Shown: positions 16,316 to 24,880, counted from the stretch's first letter. The stretch is 64,000 bases of DNA from Bacteroidota bacterium (GCA_016178785.1 JACOSO010000023.1:151771-215770), one strand, 5' to 3'. Notes: generated by a model not told the origin, from the letters alone. Made by a program: numbers and translations.

Positions 16316-17788
16316 CTATTCTACGTCTACAATCTTACCGAACAATGTTCCCTGAGAACAACTCTCCACCATTACATTGACGTATTCGCCTTTGTTTTTA
16401 TTTTCTCTGGGGAAGATCACCACTTTGTTGGCTGTGTTCCTCCCTTGTAAGAATTCATCTGAACGCTTGGAAGTTCCTTCGATCAAAACTTTATGAATCT
16501 TGTTTACGTCCTGCCCATAACGAAACCGTGATATTTCTGATTGCTTTTTGATGATCTCATCAAGTCTTCTCTTCTTAACTTCCAATGGAATGTCATCTGC
16601 ATATTTCTTTGCTGCCAATGTTCCGGGCCTCTCGGAATAGAAAAACATGAACGAGTAATCGTACTTCACTTCATCCATTATCGAGACGGTCTCCCTATGC
16701 TCTTCTTCAGTTTCGGAACAAAAGCCTGCAATCATGTCTGATGTGATTCCGCAGTCTTCGCCTAAAATGTTGCGGATGCTTTTCACCCGATCCAAATACC
16801 ATTCGCGCGAATAGCCCCGGTTCATCAATTCAAGCACGCGACTACTTCCACTTTGTATGGGAAGGTGAATGTTTTTGCAAATGTTTTCGTACCTGGCCAT
16901 CGTATGAAGTACTTCATCTGTGATGTCTTTGGGGTGTGAAGTGGAAAACCGCACTCGAAGATCCGGATGAATTTGCGCGATCATTTCAAGCAGGTTAGCG
17001 AAATTTACAATCCGGTTGACTTCTTTCTTCTCAAGGCGAGCTTTATTGTTTTCCTCTTCGCTCCATTTGTAAGAGTCAACATTTTGGCCAAGTAAAGTCA
17101 CTTCGCGATAACCCTGATCGAATAGATTCTTAGCTTCTGCCACAATCGAATGAGGATCGCGACTGCGCTCACGGCCGCGTGTAAATGGCACTACGCAAAA
17201 CGAACACATGTTGTCGCACCCGCGCATGATGGAAACGAATGCCGTTACTCCGTTAGAGTTCAATCGCACTGGGCTGATGTCAGCATACGTTTCCTCACGG
17301 GATAAGAATGTATTCACAGCTTTCGCACCATCGTCTACTTGAGCAATGAGTTGAGGCAAATCGCGATAGGCATCAGGGCCTGCAACGAGATCAACGATTT
17401 TTTCTTCTTCCAGCAATTTGGTTTTCAGCCGCTCAGCCATGCAGCCAAGAATGCCTACCATCATTTCAGGTTTTTTCTTTTTCAAGCCATGGATATGGTT
17501 GAGACGATTACGAACCGTTTGCTCAGCTTTCTCGCGAATAGAGCACGTGTTCAGAAAAATCAAATCAGCCTGGGTAATATCCGAAGTTGTATCGAAGCCT
17601 TCGTTATGCAAAATGGATGCTACAATCTCGCTATCAGAAAAATTCATTTGACAGCCATAGCTTTCGATGTAAAGCTTGCGCTGATTGCCCGAGTTGGAAT
17701 CAAGGGTTGCTTTTACCTCTTCGGATGGCTGGTTCCTGTCCAAAATATCCAGATCAGTGATCAAATTCTGCGTTTCCTGCATCTCCAC
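16316..17788 (-). CDS. miaB: tRNA-2-methylthio-N6-dimethylallyladenosine synthase MiaB
   Basis: A 490-residue radical-SAM methylthiotransferase that adds a methylthio group to i6A37 in tRNAs reading UNN codons. The MTTase domain carries the auxiliary cluster ligands Cys46, Cys82 and Cys116. The radical-SAM motif is CDNMCSFC with Cys191, Cys195 and Cys198, followed by [11 protein letters not shown], and a TRAM domain forms the C-terminus ([12 protein letters not shown] near 450). An N-terminal extension of about 35 residues is longer than in the proteobacterial protein. It heads the operon miaB-sigma-54 activator-lptE. Confidence 0.95.
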   Translation of the reverse strand: MEMQETQNLITDLDILDRNQPSEEVKATLDSNSGNQRKLYIESYGCQMNFSDSEIVASILHNEGFDTTSDITQADLIFLNTCSIREKAEQTVRNRLNHIHGLKKKKPEMMVGILGCMAERLKTKLLEEEKIVDLVAGPDAYRDLPQLIAQVDDGAKAVNTFLSREETYADISPVRLNSNGVTAFVSIMRGCDNMCSFCVVPFTRGRERSRDPHSIVAEAKNLFDQGYREVTLLGQNVDSYKWSEEENNKARLEKKEVNRIVNFANLLEMIAQIHPDLRVRFSTSHPKDITDEVLHTMARYENICKNIHLPIQSGSSRVLELMNRGYSREWYLDRVKSIRNILGEDCGITSDMIAGFCSETEEEHRETVSIMDEVKYDYSFMFFYSERPGTLAAKKYADDIPLEVKKRRLDEIIKKQSEISRFRYGQDVNKIHKVLIEGTSKRSDEFLQGRNTANKVVIFPRENKNKGEYVNVMVESCSQGTLFGKIVDVE

Positions 17789-17804
17789 TCAATTTTTCGG
17801 ACTG

Positions 17805-17812
17805 CAAATTTA
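17805..17812 (-). promoter_or_regulatory. Candidate -7 element upstream of miaB
   Basis: On the minus strand TAAATTTGC lies 17 bases before the miaB start, matching the TAnnTTTG -7 box. No clear TTG occurs at the proper distance upstream, so this is a half match. Confidence 0.35.
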
Positions 17813-17948
17813 AACAAAAAGCTGATCTTTTAGTGACAGATTGGCAGGAGGGGAACTCTAAATTTAAAGGTTTCAGATTTTAGGAATGGTCTTCTAACTT
17901 TCAATAATCCATTTGTTGAGATTATCTTTGAGAGAATAAAGACTGACA

Positions 17949-18113
17949 ATGACAATCATTATTGATAAAAATATGTCGAAGGAGGAATTTAAAAGCCTTT
18001 TGAATAAGTCGAAATCGAAAAAAAAAGGTGTCAGCGTTAAGACATTTACCGGTAAACTGAGATGGAAGGGAGATGCCTTGAAAGTTCAACGCTCACAGCG
18101 CGATGAACAGTAA
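17949..18113 (+). CDS. Antitoxin partner of PIN toxin
   Basis: A 54-residue small basic protein beginning MTIIIDKNMSKEEFKSLL, with a Lys/Ser-rich central stretch and the tail FTGKLRWKGDALKVQRSQRDEQ. The N-terminus resembles a swapped-hairpin/ribbon DNA-binding strand and the C-terminal half could wrap the toxin. Its last 11 bases overlap the PIN toxin gene, the usual antitoxin-first arrangement. The family is not named by me; the role is inferred from position and size. Confidence 0.7.
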   Translation: MTIIIDKNMSKEEFKSLLNKSKSKKKGVSVKTFTGKLRWKGDALKVQRSQRDEQ

Positions 18114-18480
18114 ACTCATTCTTGATACAAATATTGTTATTTATGCGTTACAGGGTGATAAACATATCTCTGACCTGATTGATGAGGAGAGGCTCTCAAT
18201 ATCCTTTATCACCGAGATTGAGCTTTTATCTTGGCCTCAACTAAGTGAACTCGACTCGAAGTTGATCCGGAATTTTATCGGAAAGTGTAGAGTAATTGAA
18301 TATTCATCTGCTTTAAAAGAAAAGGTGATTGATGTTCGCAAAAAGTACAATCTTAAGATGTCGGACGCATTCGTGGCTGCATCTGCAATTTTGGATGATT
18401 CTCCTCTTATTTCGGCAGATAGCGTCTTCTCTAAAATAAAAGAACTCCAATTTTTCCAAGTAAAGCCTAATAAGAAATAG
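18103..18480 (+). CDS. VapC-like PIN-domain ribonuclease toxin
   Basis: A 125-residue PIN domain with the four acidic positions expected for Mg2+-dependent RNA cleavage: Asp8 (LILDTN), Glu40 (EIELL), Asp88 (KMSDAFVAAS) and Asp106 (ISADSVF). VapC enzymes cut specific tRNAs or rRNA when freed from the antitoxin. The gene overlaps the small upstream antitoxin gene by 11 bases. It ends in TAG one base before the gamma carbonic anhydrase gene, which may be partly co-transcribed. Confidence 0.88.
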   Translation: MNSKLILDTNIVIYALQGDKHISDLIDEERLSISFITEIELLSWPQLSELDSKLIRNFIGKCRVIEYSSALKEKVIDVRKKYNLKMSDAFVAASAILDDSPLISADSVFSKIKELQFFQVKPNKK

Positions 18481-18481
18481 A

Positions 18482-18994
18482 ATGGCACTCATCAAATCTG
18501 TTCGGGGGCATACTCCTCAATTTGGCAACAACTGCTTCCTCGCAGACAATGCTACTGTGGTAGGTGAAGTGGTCATGGGCGACAATTGCACTGTATGGTT
18601 CAATGCTGTGGTGCGTGGCGATGTGCATTCGATTACGATTGGCAACAATACAAATATTCAGGACGGAGCAGTGATCCATTGCACCTATCAAAGGGCAAAA
18701 GTGATCATTGGCAGTGGCGTTTCAATCGCGCATAATGCAATCGTTCATGGTTGCACTATCGAAGACAATGTGCTCATCGGCATGGGGGCGATTATCATGG
18801 ATGAAGCGGTGGTAGGAACCGGCTCTGTGATTGCCGCTGGAGCAGTAGTTTTGCCAGGTACAAAGGTGGAGCCTGGCAGCATCTATGCCGGCACCCCCGC
18901 CAAACGGGTGAAGGATGTTGGCCCTGAAATGAAAGAGGTAATTGCCCGCACCGCCCGTAATTACCCTATGTATGCTGAATGGTTTAAGGAATAG
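18482..18994 (+). CDS. Gamma carbonic anhydrase family protein
   Basis: A 170-residue left-handed beta-helix protein with hexapeptide repeats (VVGEVVMGDNCTVWFNAVVRGDV, ITIGNNTNIQDGAVIH). The three zinc ligands His66, His84 and His89 have the spacing of Cam/YrdA proteins. It may hydrate CO2 or be a related housekeeping hexapeptide protein; many YrdA-type members lack measurable activity. It directly follows the PIN toxin gene but is likely an older core gene behind an inserted module. Confidence 0.9.
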   Translation: MALIKSVRGHTPQFGNNCFLADNATVVGEVVMGDNCTVWFNAVVRGDVHSITIGNNTNIQDGAVIHCTYQRAKVIIGSGVSIAHNAIVHGCTIEDNVLIGMGAIIMDEAVVGTGSVIAAGAVVLPGTKVEPGSIYAGTPAKRVKDVGPEMKEVIARTARNYPMYAEWFKE

Positions 18995-19080
18995 GATCAG
19001 TTTCTGGTTGCTGAAAACTGGCAACTGACTAACCAGCTCATTGTCATTTTCAAATCTTCAAATTGTCTCATTTTCAAATT
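18995..19080. repeat. Word-repeat tract upstream of ompH/skp
   Basis: Two kinds of imperfect repeat fill the spacer: CTGGTTGCTGAAAACTGGC/AACTGACTAACCAG (partly inverted) and TTTTCAAATCTTCAAATTG/TCTCATTTTCAAATT. The latter carries the -33 TTG of the downstream promoter. Confidence 0.5.
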
Positions 19081-19092
19081 CGATTATATTTG
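19063..19092 (+). promoter_or_regulatory. Bacteroidota-type promoter of the OmpH/Skp gene
   Basis: TTG at 19063-19065, a 19-base spacer, then TATATTTGC at 19085-19093. This is a near-perfect -33/-7 pair. The predicted start of transcription lies about 12-14 bases before the ATG at 19113. Confidence 0.7.
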
Positions 19093-19112
19093 CGCCCTTA
19101 AATCAATGATCA

Positions 19113-19730
19113 ATGAAAAATCTCTCTCTCATCCTTAATGGAGTACTTCTGGTGGCCGTGGGTGTTTTGTATTTTCTCTTTTTTTCGAATAAGAAAGGCA
19201 ATGCAAGCGCTATTACAGCCCCTTCTAATTTGAAGATAGCCTATATCAAGACTGATACGATATTAAAGTATTACGATTTCTTCAAAGAAATGAAGATCAT
19301 TTACGAAGCGAAAAACAAAAGACTCGATCAAGACATGCAGAACCGTGCGCAGAGTTTGCAAAATGATATCAATGCTTACCAGCGTAACGTAGGCAACCTT
19401 ACCATAGGTCAGGCAAAAGCAGTGGAAGAGGACCTTGGAAAAAAGCAGCAAAACTTTCGCTTGTATCAACAGAGTGTTGAGCAGGAGGTGGTGAATGATC
19501 AATCTAAATTACAAAATGAATTGTATGGCAAGATCACCGCATTCTTGAAAAAATATGCTGAAGGCAGCGACCTCCAGGTGGTGATGAAATACGATCAAAC
19601 CAGCGATGTACTTTTCGGGGGCCCCGGTATTGACATTTCTAAAGATGTGATCAAAGGCTTGAACGAAGAGTTCAAAAATGAAAAGTCTAGCCCCGTGAAA
19701 GCGGATACCGCAAAAGTGAGTAAGAAATAA
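19113..19730 (+). CDS. OmpH/Skp family periplasmic chaperone-like protein
   Basis: A 205-residue protein with an N-terminal membrane or signal segment (about 5-25), then the OmpH opening (LKIAYIKTDTILKYYDFFKEM) and a long helical hairpin (about 60-150) rich in Gln, Lys and Asn. The compact strand VVMKYDQTSDVLFGGPGIDIS returns at 150-175. Skp-type proteins hold unfolded outer-membrane proteins in a jellyfish-like trimer. The tail is basic and disordered. Because the first segment lacks a clear cleavage site the protein may stay anchored in the inner membrane. Confidence 0.85.
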   Translation: MKNLSLILNGVLLVAVGVLYFLFFSNKKGNASAITAPSNLKIAYIKTDTILKYYDFFKEMKIIYEAKNKRLDQDMQNRAQSLQNDINAYQRNVGNLTIGQAKAVEEDLGKKQQNFRLYQQSVEQEVVNDQSKLQNELYGKITAFLKKYAEGSDLQVVMKYDQTSDVLFGGPGIDISKDVIKGLNEEFKNEKSSPVKADTAKVSKK

Positions 19731-19751
19731 AGAATCAATTTTTATACATTA

Positions 19752-19787
19752 AAAATGCTCCTGCTGTTGTAGGGGCATTTTGTTTTT
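19752..19787 (+). terminator. Rho-independent terminator of the OmpH/Skp gene
   Basis: The stem AAAATGCTCC (19752-19761) pairs with GGGGCATTTT (19772-19781) with one T-G pair and a 10-base loop, followed by TGTTTTT. It lies 20 bases after the stop codon. Confidence 0.75.
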
Positions 19788-19820
19788 AGGCGTGACTGAT
19801 TTTTAAGTATTTTAGCTTAG

Positions 19821-20333
19821 ATGATACGCATTCGAAAAGCCAAAATTGAAGAGTTGTCAGCTGTGCGCGAACTCGCTATTGAAGTTTACACCGATACCTT
19901 TGCAAAGGATAACACAAGCGAGAACCTGGAGGCATTCTTCAGAGATTCTTATAGCCTGGAGAAATTCAATTCCGAATTTCATGAACCTGAGGCTGCGCTG
20001 TACATTGCGCTTGATGATTTAAAGATTGTTGGGTTTCTAAGATTGCGAAAAAGCAGCGAAGCAGACAAATACCTGGGAACAAATCACATAGAGTTGCATC
20101 GACTCTATATTCATCGAGATTATCACGGAAGTGCGGTATCTAAAATGTTTATGGAAGAAGCGTTGAAGTACGCTAAGGCAAAAAAGCATGAATGGATTTG
20201 GCTCGGTGTATGGGAAAAAAATTTTCGGGCACAAAAATTTTATGCGAAGTGGGGTTTTGAAAGATTCAGCGAGCACGTCTTTCAAATGGGAGATGACCCG
20301 CAAACGGATTGGTTGTTGAAGAAGAAATTATGA
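19821..20333 (+). CDS. GNAT-family N-acetyltransferase
   Basis: A 170-residue acetyl-CoA-dependent acetyltransferase with all of the GNAT core visible: N-terminal IRKAKIEELSAVRELAIEVY, strand 4 HIELHRLYIHRDYHGSAVSKMFMEEAL holding motif A (about 92-118), LGVWEKNFRAQKFYAKWGFERF (about 130-150) and a TDWLLKKKL end. It is closest in outline to PaiA/spermidine-type acetyltransferases but the substrate cannot be told from sequence. Confidence 0.88.
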   Translation: MIRIRKAKIEELSAVRELAIEVYTDTFAKDNTSENLEAFFRDSYSLEKFNSEFHEPEAALYIALDDLKIVGFLRLRKSSEADKYLGTNHIELHRLYIHRDYHGSAVSKMFMEEALKYAKAKKHEWIWLGVWEKNFRAQKFYAKWGFERFSEHVFQMGDDPQTDWLLKKKL

Positions 20334-20380
20334 ATGATGCAGATTCAAGATTTCAAATTCCATATTTTAATTTACCATTG

Positions 20381-20433
20381 ACGAATAACGAATAACGAAT
20401 AACGATTAACGATTAACGATTAACGATTAACGA
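20381..20433. repeat. Heptanucleotide tandem repeat ACGAWTA abutting a start codon
   Basis: Seven and a half head-to-tail copies of a 7-base unit: three ACGAATA copies followed by four ACGATTA copies, then ACGA and directly the ATG at 20434. Copies are exact within each half, so the array is recent or maintained. There is no purine-rich ribosome binding site between the array and the ATG. Confidence 0.85.
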
Positions 20434-21960
20434 ATGTCCAAAGAATCATTCATCTCCGCAGTCCAAAAATCATATTCACCCAAAGGTGCATCTATTTACT
20501 TGGGAGCAGGTGTTTTTGAAAATGAAATCGTAAGCGATGCAAAAGTAAATCTTCCGCTGCGTATGATGAACCGTCATGGATTAGTAACGGGCGCAACCGG
20601 CTCCGGAAAAACAAGAACGCTTCAATTAATTGCCGAACAACTTTCTAGTGCCGGTGTTTCCGTTTTCATGCCCGACATGAAAGGTGACCTCAGCGGATTT
20701 GCTAAAGAAGGGGTAAATAATGAAAAGATAGACGAACGCGTAAAAGCTCTTGGAATAAATTATTCTTCCTCGGGATTCCCGTTGGAGATTTACTCACTCA
20801 GCGGAAGGCTTGGTGCGCAGATGCGTGCCACAGTCACCGAGTTTGGTCCCGTGTTACTTAGTAAAATTCTTGAGCTAAATGAAGTTCAAAGTGGCGTGCT
20901 GATGATTTTGTTCAAGTATGCCGATGACAAAAAACTTCCTATCGTTGACATCAACGACTTGAAAAAAGTTTTGAATTATTTGACAAGCCCGGAAGGAGCA
21001 GCTGAAATCAAAGAAGCTTATGGTAAAATCTCCGGAGCTACAGCAAGTACGATTTTAAGAAAGATTGTTGCGCTCGAACAACAAGGTGTGGCACAAATTT
21101 TTGGAGAGACATCGTTTGATATCCAGGATCTTTTTGAAAAAGTGGATGGGAGAGGGGTGATCAGTTTGCTCAACGTGTCTGATGTTCAAAGTCAACCCAT
21201 GATCTTTTCTACGTTCATGTTGTCTTTACTTGCTGAATTGTATCAAAAACTTCCCGAGGCAGGTGATCTTGATAAACCCAAGTTGGTTTTCTTTTTGGAT
21301 GAAGCACATTTGCTTTTCAAAGATGCGCCCAAAGCATTTATGGACCAGATCGAGCAGGTGATTCGATTGATTAGATCGAAAGGAGTTGGTATTTTCTTTT
21401 GCACGCAAATGACTCAGGATGTTCCTCCCACTGTTCTTGGCCAGCTGGGAAACCGTGTCCATCATGTTATTCGGGCATTCACACCCAATGATGTTCGCGA
21501 CCTTAAAGAAACGATCAAGACATTTCCAAAGTCTGAATTTTACGATCTCGAAAAGCAATTCACCCAGTTGGGAATCGGTCAGGCGTTTGTAACTGTGCTC
21601 GATGAAAAAGGAATTCCAACAGAAACAGTCGTTACGCATTTGGCCCCACCCGCTTCGTTCATGGGACCGCTAACCGAATCTGAATACAAATTGCAACTGG
21701 ATCAATCTGAGTTTTATAAAAAATACAAAGACAGTATTGATCCAAAGAGTGCATTTGAAATTTTGAATGAGCGTGTTCAGTCAGCACAGCGGTCGCAAGA
21801 AGCTACCGGAGATACTCCTGCGCCCAAAGGAAAAGCAGGAAAGAGCACATTCGAGCAAGTGCTTGCTTCACCTATTACCAAGCAAGTAGGTAAAGAAATA
21901 GTGCGCGGAGTTTTTGGGATGTTGTTTGGCACAGCAACCAGACGGAGAACGAGGTGGTAA
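20434..21960 (+). CDS. HerA-like ATPase/helicase (DUF853, YjgR type)
   Basis: A 508-residue FtsK/HerA-superfamily ATPase: Walker A GATGSGKT (53-60), the following FMPDMKGDLSGFA, Walker B LVFFLDEAHLLF (about 285-296) and an arginine-containing IRLIRSKGVGIFFCTQ sensor region. The C-terminal part has the DUF853 ending with a basic tail (TATRRRTRW). The physiological role of YjgR proteins is poorly known; ATP-driven action on DNA or protein is inferred. The gene starts directly at the end of a heptamer repeat and stands alone. The following minus-strand gene lies 4 bases after its stop. Confidence 0.88.
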   Translation: MSKESFISAVQKSYSPKGASIYLGAGVFENEIVSDAKVNLPLRMMNRHGLVTGATGSGKTRTLQLIAEQLSSAGVSVFMPDMKGDLSGFAKEGVNNEKIDERVKALGINYSSSGFPLEIYSLSGRLGAQMRATVTEFGPVLLSKILELNEVQSGVLMILFKYADDKKLPIVDINDLKKVLNYLTSPEGAAEIKEAYGKISGATASTILRKIVALEQQGVAQIFGETSFDIQDLFEKVDGRGVISLLNVSDVQSQPMIFSTFMLSLLAELYQKLPEAGDLDKPKLVFFLDEAHLLFKDAPKAFMDQIEQVIRLIRSKGVGIFFCTQMTQDVPPTVLGQLGNRVHHVIRAFTPNDVRDLKETIKTFPKSEFYDLEKQFTQLGIGQAFVTVLDEKGIPTETVVTHLAPPASFMGPLTESEYKLQLDQSEFYKKYKDSIDPKSAFEILNERVQSAQRSQEATGDTPAPKGKAGKSTFEQVLASPITKQVGKEIVRGVFGMLFGTATRRRTRW

Positions 21961-21964
21961 TTCT

Positions 21965-22492
21965 TTATAAACTCATTCGCTCAGACCTTCGCTGAAAAAT
22001 TGGCCGCAGAATTGTACGATCAAGCAGGATGAACCCAATAACGAGATTAAGCATCACAAATACTTTTACAAACGTCTTTACGTCAAAAGGAATTGTTTTT
22101 GGGATTTTGATTGCCTCGGTCTTTATCGGAAGTGAATTGAAATTGAAAACAGTATGCAATTGATCAAATGATCCGGCTGTCAGCAAAATCAAAGCCAACC
22201 CTGAAGCAACGACCAGTCCGATCAACAGGATCAATCCATTTTTTGGCGAGAAGATGGTGAACGAAGGCTTTGCATGTAAGCGTTGTATTACTTTGTCTGT
22301 AAAATTTTTCGAAGGCTGCTCTAATCCTTTTTGGTTTTGCAAAAAGAAATGAATGGCCTCGAGTTCTTTCAACCGTTTTTGAATCACGGAATTTTTAATG
22401 ATTGATTCTTTCAAGGCTTTTCTCGCAGCTTCTGTTCCCATCCCGTCCAGGTAGTTGAGAAGTTCGTCATCGGTAAGTTTACTCTTTTCCAT
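21965..22492 (-). CDS. Putative anti-sigma factor, two membrane helices
   Basis: A 175-residue protein with an N-terminal cytoplasmic helical segment (KLTDDELLNYLDGMGTEAARKALKESI, resembling the zinc-less anti-sigma domain) and two membrane helices (about 84-105 and 143-160). It has no zinc-binding HxxxCxxC. It follows the ECF sigma gene with only a three-base gap. Anti-sigma function is inferred from this pairing. Confidence 0.65.
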   Translation of the reverse strand: MEKSKLTDDELLNYLDGMGTEAARKALKESIIKNSVIQKRLKELEAIHFFLQNQKGLEQPSKNFTDKVIQRLHAKPSFTIFSPKNGLILLIGLVVASGLALILLTAGSFDQLHTVFNFNSLPIKTEAIKIPKTIPFDVKTFVKVFVMLNLVIGFILLDRTILRPIFQRRSERMSL

Positions 22493-22495
22493 AAA

Positions 22496-23071
22496 TCACA
22501 AAGTTAAAGCTTCTTCCTTTAAAATCTTTTTTAGTTCATCTGCTAATCGCTGGCGTGCGCGGTGCACTCTTACTTTTAGTGTATTAATATTTTGCCCAAG
22601 TATCTCGGCTGTTTCTTCAAGGGAGTATTCTTTAATGTAATAAAGTTGCACTGCTACTCGGTCTGCCTCTGAAAGCTTTTCCAGCGCCTGCGAAAGGAAG
22701 ACTCGTTTGTCATCTTTTTCAAGTTCGTGATCTGCCCTCTCGGAATATGTTACAATACTGTTTTCTATGCTTTCAAACTGCTGCTTGCTTTTTCTTTTGT
22801 AACTAATTGCCGTGTTAAAGACAATGCGGTAAAGCCATGTACTAAATTTCGCCTCGCGATTGAATTTTTTTAAGTAGTGAAAGGCTTTGATGAATCCATC
22901 TTGCGCAATTTCTTCTGCCTCTGCGCGGTTATTCACCACTTTTAGAGCAATCGTAAAAGCGAAACTCTTGTACTTATCTACCAACGTGGCGTACAATGCC
23001 TCTTCGCCCGCCAAGATCTGGTCGATCAATGAGTATTCTTCCTGAATTGTGATCACGGCCTTTTGACGCAA
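22496..23071 (-). CDS. ECF-type RNA polymerase sigma factor
   Basis: A 191-residue sigma-70 family member with region 2 (AEEIAQDGFIKAFHYLKKFNREAKFSTWLYRIVFNTAISYKRK, residues about 52-95) and region 4 (LSEADRVAVQLYYIKEYSLEETAEILGQNINTLKVRVHRARQRLADEL, about 133-180). Region 3 is missing, which defines ECF factors. It is divergent from the small membrane protein gene and precedes its likely membrane anti-sigma factor. Confidence 0.93.
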   Translation of the reverse strand: MRQKAVITIQEEYSLIDQILAGEEALYATLVDKYKSFAFTIALKVVNNRAEAEEIAQDGFIKAFHYLKKFNREAKFSTWLYRIVFNTAISYKRKSKQQFESIENSIVTYSERADHELEKDDKRVFLSQALEKLSEADRVAVQLYYIKEYSLEETAEILGQNINTLKVRVHRARQRLADELKKILKEEALTL

Positions 23072-23175
23072 TTATTTATTTTTAAGTTACAGATTAATTA
23101 TAAAGATTTCTTAAAAAAGACCTGTAACCGGATTTTAAAACCCTGCGTCATAGGGCAAAATTAAACACAATAACT

Positions 23176-23517
23176 ATGGAAGTTGCCGTTATAGGAACCC
23201 TGATCCCGATCATAATTTCAATCGGAGTATTTATCACGATCATCTACATTCGCAAATTCGCGAACCTTGAGCGTATGGCCATTATCGACAAGGGCCTCGA
23301 TCCTGCTATCTTTAAGAAAGAGAGTTCAAGTGCGCCAACGTTGCGATTGGCTCTGCTTTTTATTGGTGCAGGCACAGGACTACTTTTTGGATACTTCCTC
23401 GACCGCGCCTGGGACATGGAAGAAGTAGCCTACTTTTCAATGATCTTTATTTTCGGTGGCATCGGCCTTGGGCTTGCCTACGTGATAGAGGAGAAGAAAA
23501 TGAAGCGAGGCGCGTGA
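23176..23517 (+). CDS. Small inner-membrane protein (DUF6249-like)
   Basis: A 113-residue protein with three membrane segments (about 5-25, 54-72 and 83-102) and the cytoplasmic loop YIRKFANLERMAIIDKGLDPAIFKK, which resembles DUF6249 proteins. The function is unknown. The gene is transcribed divergently from the ECF sigma factor pair, which suggests it belongs to the same regulon. Confidence 0.65.
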   Translation: MEVAVIGTLIPIIISIGVFITIIYIRKFANLERMAIIDKGLDPAIFKKESSSAPTLRLALLFIGAGTGLLFGYFLDRAWDMEEVAYFSMIFIFGGIGLGLAYVIEEKKMKRGA

Positions 23518-23520
23518 ATT

Positions 23521-23586
23521 GGTTATTCGTTAATCGTTAATAGTGAAAACCTACTGACGATTAACGCTTAACTAATAACGATTAAC
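23521..23586. repeat. ATTAACGA-type repeat with hairpin potential
   Basis: Between two convergent genes, words of the TTCGTTAATCGTTAA type face words of the GACGATTAACGCTTAAC type across the spacer AGTGAAAACCTACT, forming an imperfect hairpin. The TAATAACGATTAAC copy runs into the stop of the metallophosphoesterase gene. It may serve as a crude bidirectional terminator. Confidence 0.5.
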
Positions 23587-24829
23587 TTCTTTGGAGTTCA
23601 ATAATCGTCAACTCGGGTGGCATACCAATCCTTCCTGGATATCCCAGATAACCAAAGCCGCGATTGACGTACAAATATTGTTCACCTTCCTGATAGAGCC
23701 CGGCCCATTGTTTATAAACATATTGGCATGGGCTCCATTTTATGTTGGCTATCTCAACACCAAATTGAAATCCGTGTGTGTGACCTGAAAGCGTGAGATC
23801 GATGTCTTTGTGATTCGGGCGAACAATAGCATCCCAGCTTGTGGGATCATGGGAGAGAAGGATTTTTGCAGCGGCTTCATCTGTTCCCTGATAGGCCTGA
23901 TCTAGTTTTCCGTATTTTGAAAATCTTCCTGCGCCCCAATTCTCAATTCCAATGATGGCAAGTTGATCGCCATTCTGTTTGATGATTCGGTTTTCATTCA
24001 TCAATAAATCGTAACCGAGCAGGCGGTGAGCTTCAATTAGATCTTTGAAATTGTTTTGCTTGGCCTCTTTGCTTTGCCAGGAGCGATAATCACCATAGTC
24101 GTGGTTGCCTGTGATCGAAAAAACACCAAGAGGAGCTTTCAATTTTTCAAAAATAGGAACGAAATCTTTTACTTCTGCTGATTCATTGTTTACGAGATCG
24201 CCCGTGAAAAAAATCAAATCCGGTTTTTCCTTCATCATCATTTCTACTCCACCCTTGACAGCCGTCTTGTTCCAAAAACTTCCTGAGTGGATGTCGGAGA
24301 TTTGCCCGATGCGAATTCCATCAAATGATTTAGGGAGGTTAGGAAGTTTGAGGGTTACTCGCTTCACTCGATAATCGTGAGCACCAGTAATTACACCGTA
24401 GACTGAGAGACCAATAGGAACTGCTGAAGCAATCAAAGCCGCTTGCGAAAGAAACTCGGAACGTGTTATAGGCTCGCCCGGCAATGATTCCTTCTTTGTA
24501 AAGAATTGCTGTACAATCAATCTGACACCACGTTGCAAATCATCGATGAATAAAAAGAGAACGGCAAATAGTTTTGAAAAATAAAGAATCGCTGAACCTG
24601 CTAAAACATAGATTCTCAGATAATCAGTGCCCCGATAGGGATCGCTAAAAGTCCACCACAACAAACCAAGTATAGCAACCGCTGTTGGTAGCCAATAGCC
24701 ATAACGAAAAACCTGTTTCCACAATGGCGACCATTCTTTACTCACATTAATCACTGCCTGAAAAACATAGGCATCGATCATTAGAAAAACCAAAATGAAA
24801 ACAAACAGTGTCATGATTCGAGTGGTCAT
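23582..24829 (-). CDS. Membrane-anchored metallophosphoesterase (YkuE-like)
   Basis: A 415-residue protein. Three N-terminal membrane segments (about 6-26, 45-62 and 72-96) precede a calcineurin-like phosphoesterase domain with ISDIHSG (about 176-182), FFTGDLVNN, TGNHDYGD and LSGHTHGFQFG as the metal-binding blocks. The catalytic part may act on lipid-linked phosphates or nucleotides at the membrane; the substrate is unknown. Its stop codon lies inside an ATTAACGA-type repeat. Upstream is the terminator of the RND transporter operon. Confidence 0.85.
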   Translation of the reverse strand: MTTRIMTLFVFILVFLMIDAYVFQAVINVSKEWSPLWKQVFRYGYWLPTAVAILGLLWWTFSDPYRGTDYLRIYVLAGSAILYFSKLFAVLFLFIDDLQRGVRLIVQQFFTKKESLPGEPITRSEFLSQAALIASAVPIGLSVYGVITGAHDYRVKRVTLKLPNLPKSFDGIRIGQISDIHSGSFWNKTAVKGGVEMMMKEKPDLIFFTGDLVNNESAEVKDFVPIFEKLKAPLGVFSITGNHDYGDYRSWQSKEAKQNNFKDLIEAHRLLGYDLLMNENRIIKQNGDQLAIIGIENWGAGRFSKYGKLDQAYQGTDEAAAKILLSHDPTSWDAIVRPNHKDIDLTLSGHTHGFQFGVEIANIKWSPCQYVYKQWAGLYQEGEQYLYVNRGFGYLGYPGRIGMPPELTIIELQRS

Positions 24830-24834
24830 AAAAG

Positions 24835-24868
24835 AAATGATCGTCTTGAATTTACAAGACGATCATTT
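24835..24868 (-). terminator. Hairpin downstream of the efflux operon
   Basis: A perfect 14-base stem, AAATGATCGTCTTG (24835-24848) and CAAGACGATCATTT (24855-24868) with loop AATTTA. Read on the minus strand it is followed by CTTTTA. It lies 12 bases past the RND transporter's stop codon. Confidence 0.7.
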
Positions 24869-24880
24869 AAGAAATTTATT

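Noticed and set aside
20381..20433. CRISPR-like array
   Set aside because: Units are 7 bases with no unique spacers; it is a simple tandem repeat.
23072..23175. Promoters of the divergent ECF sigma and DUF6249-like genes
   Set aside because: TAATTTTGC occurs on the minus strand about 80 bases upstream of the sigma gene but lacks a TTG partner; kept out as too weak.
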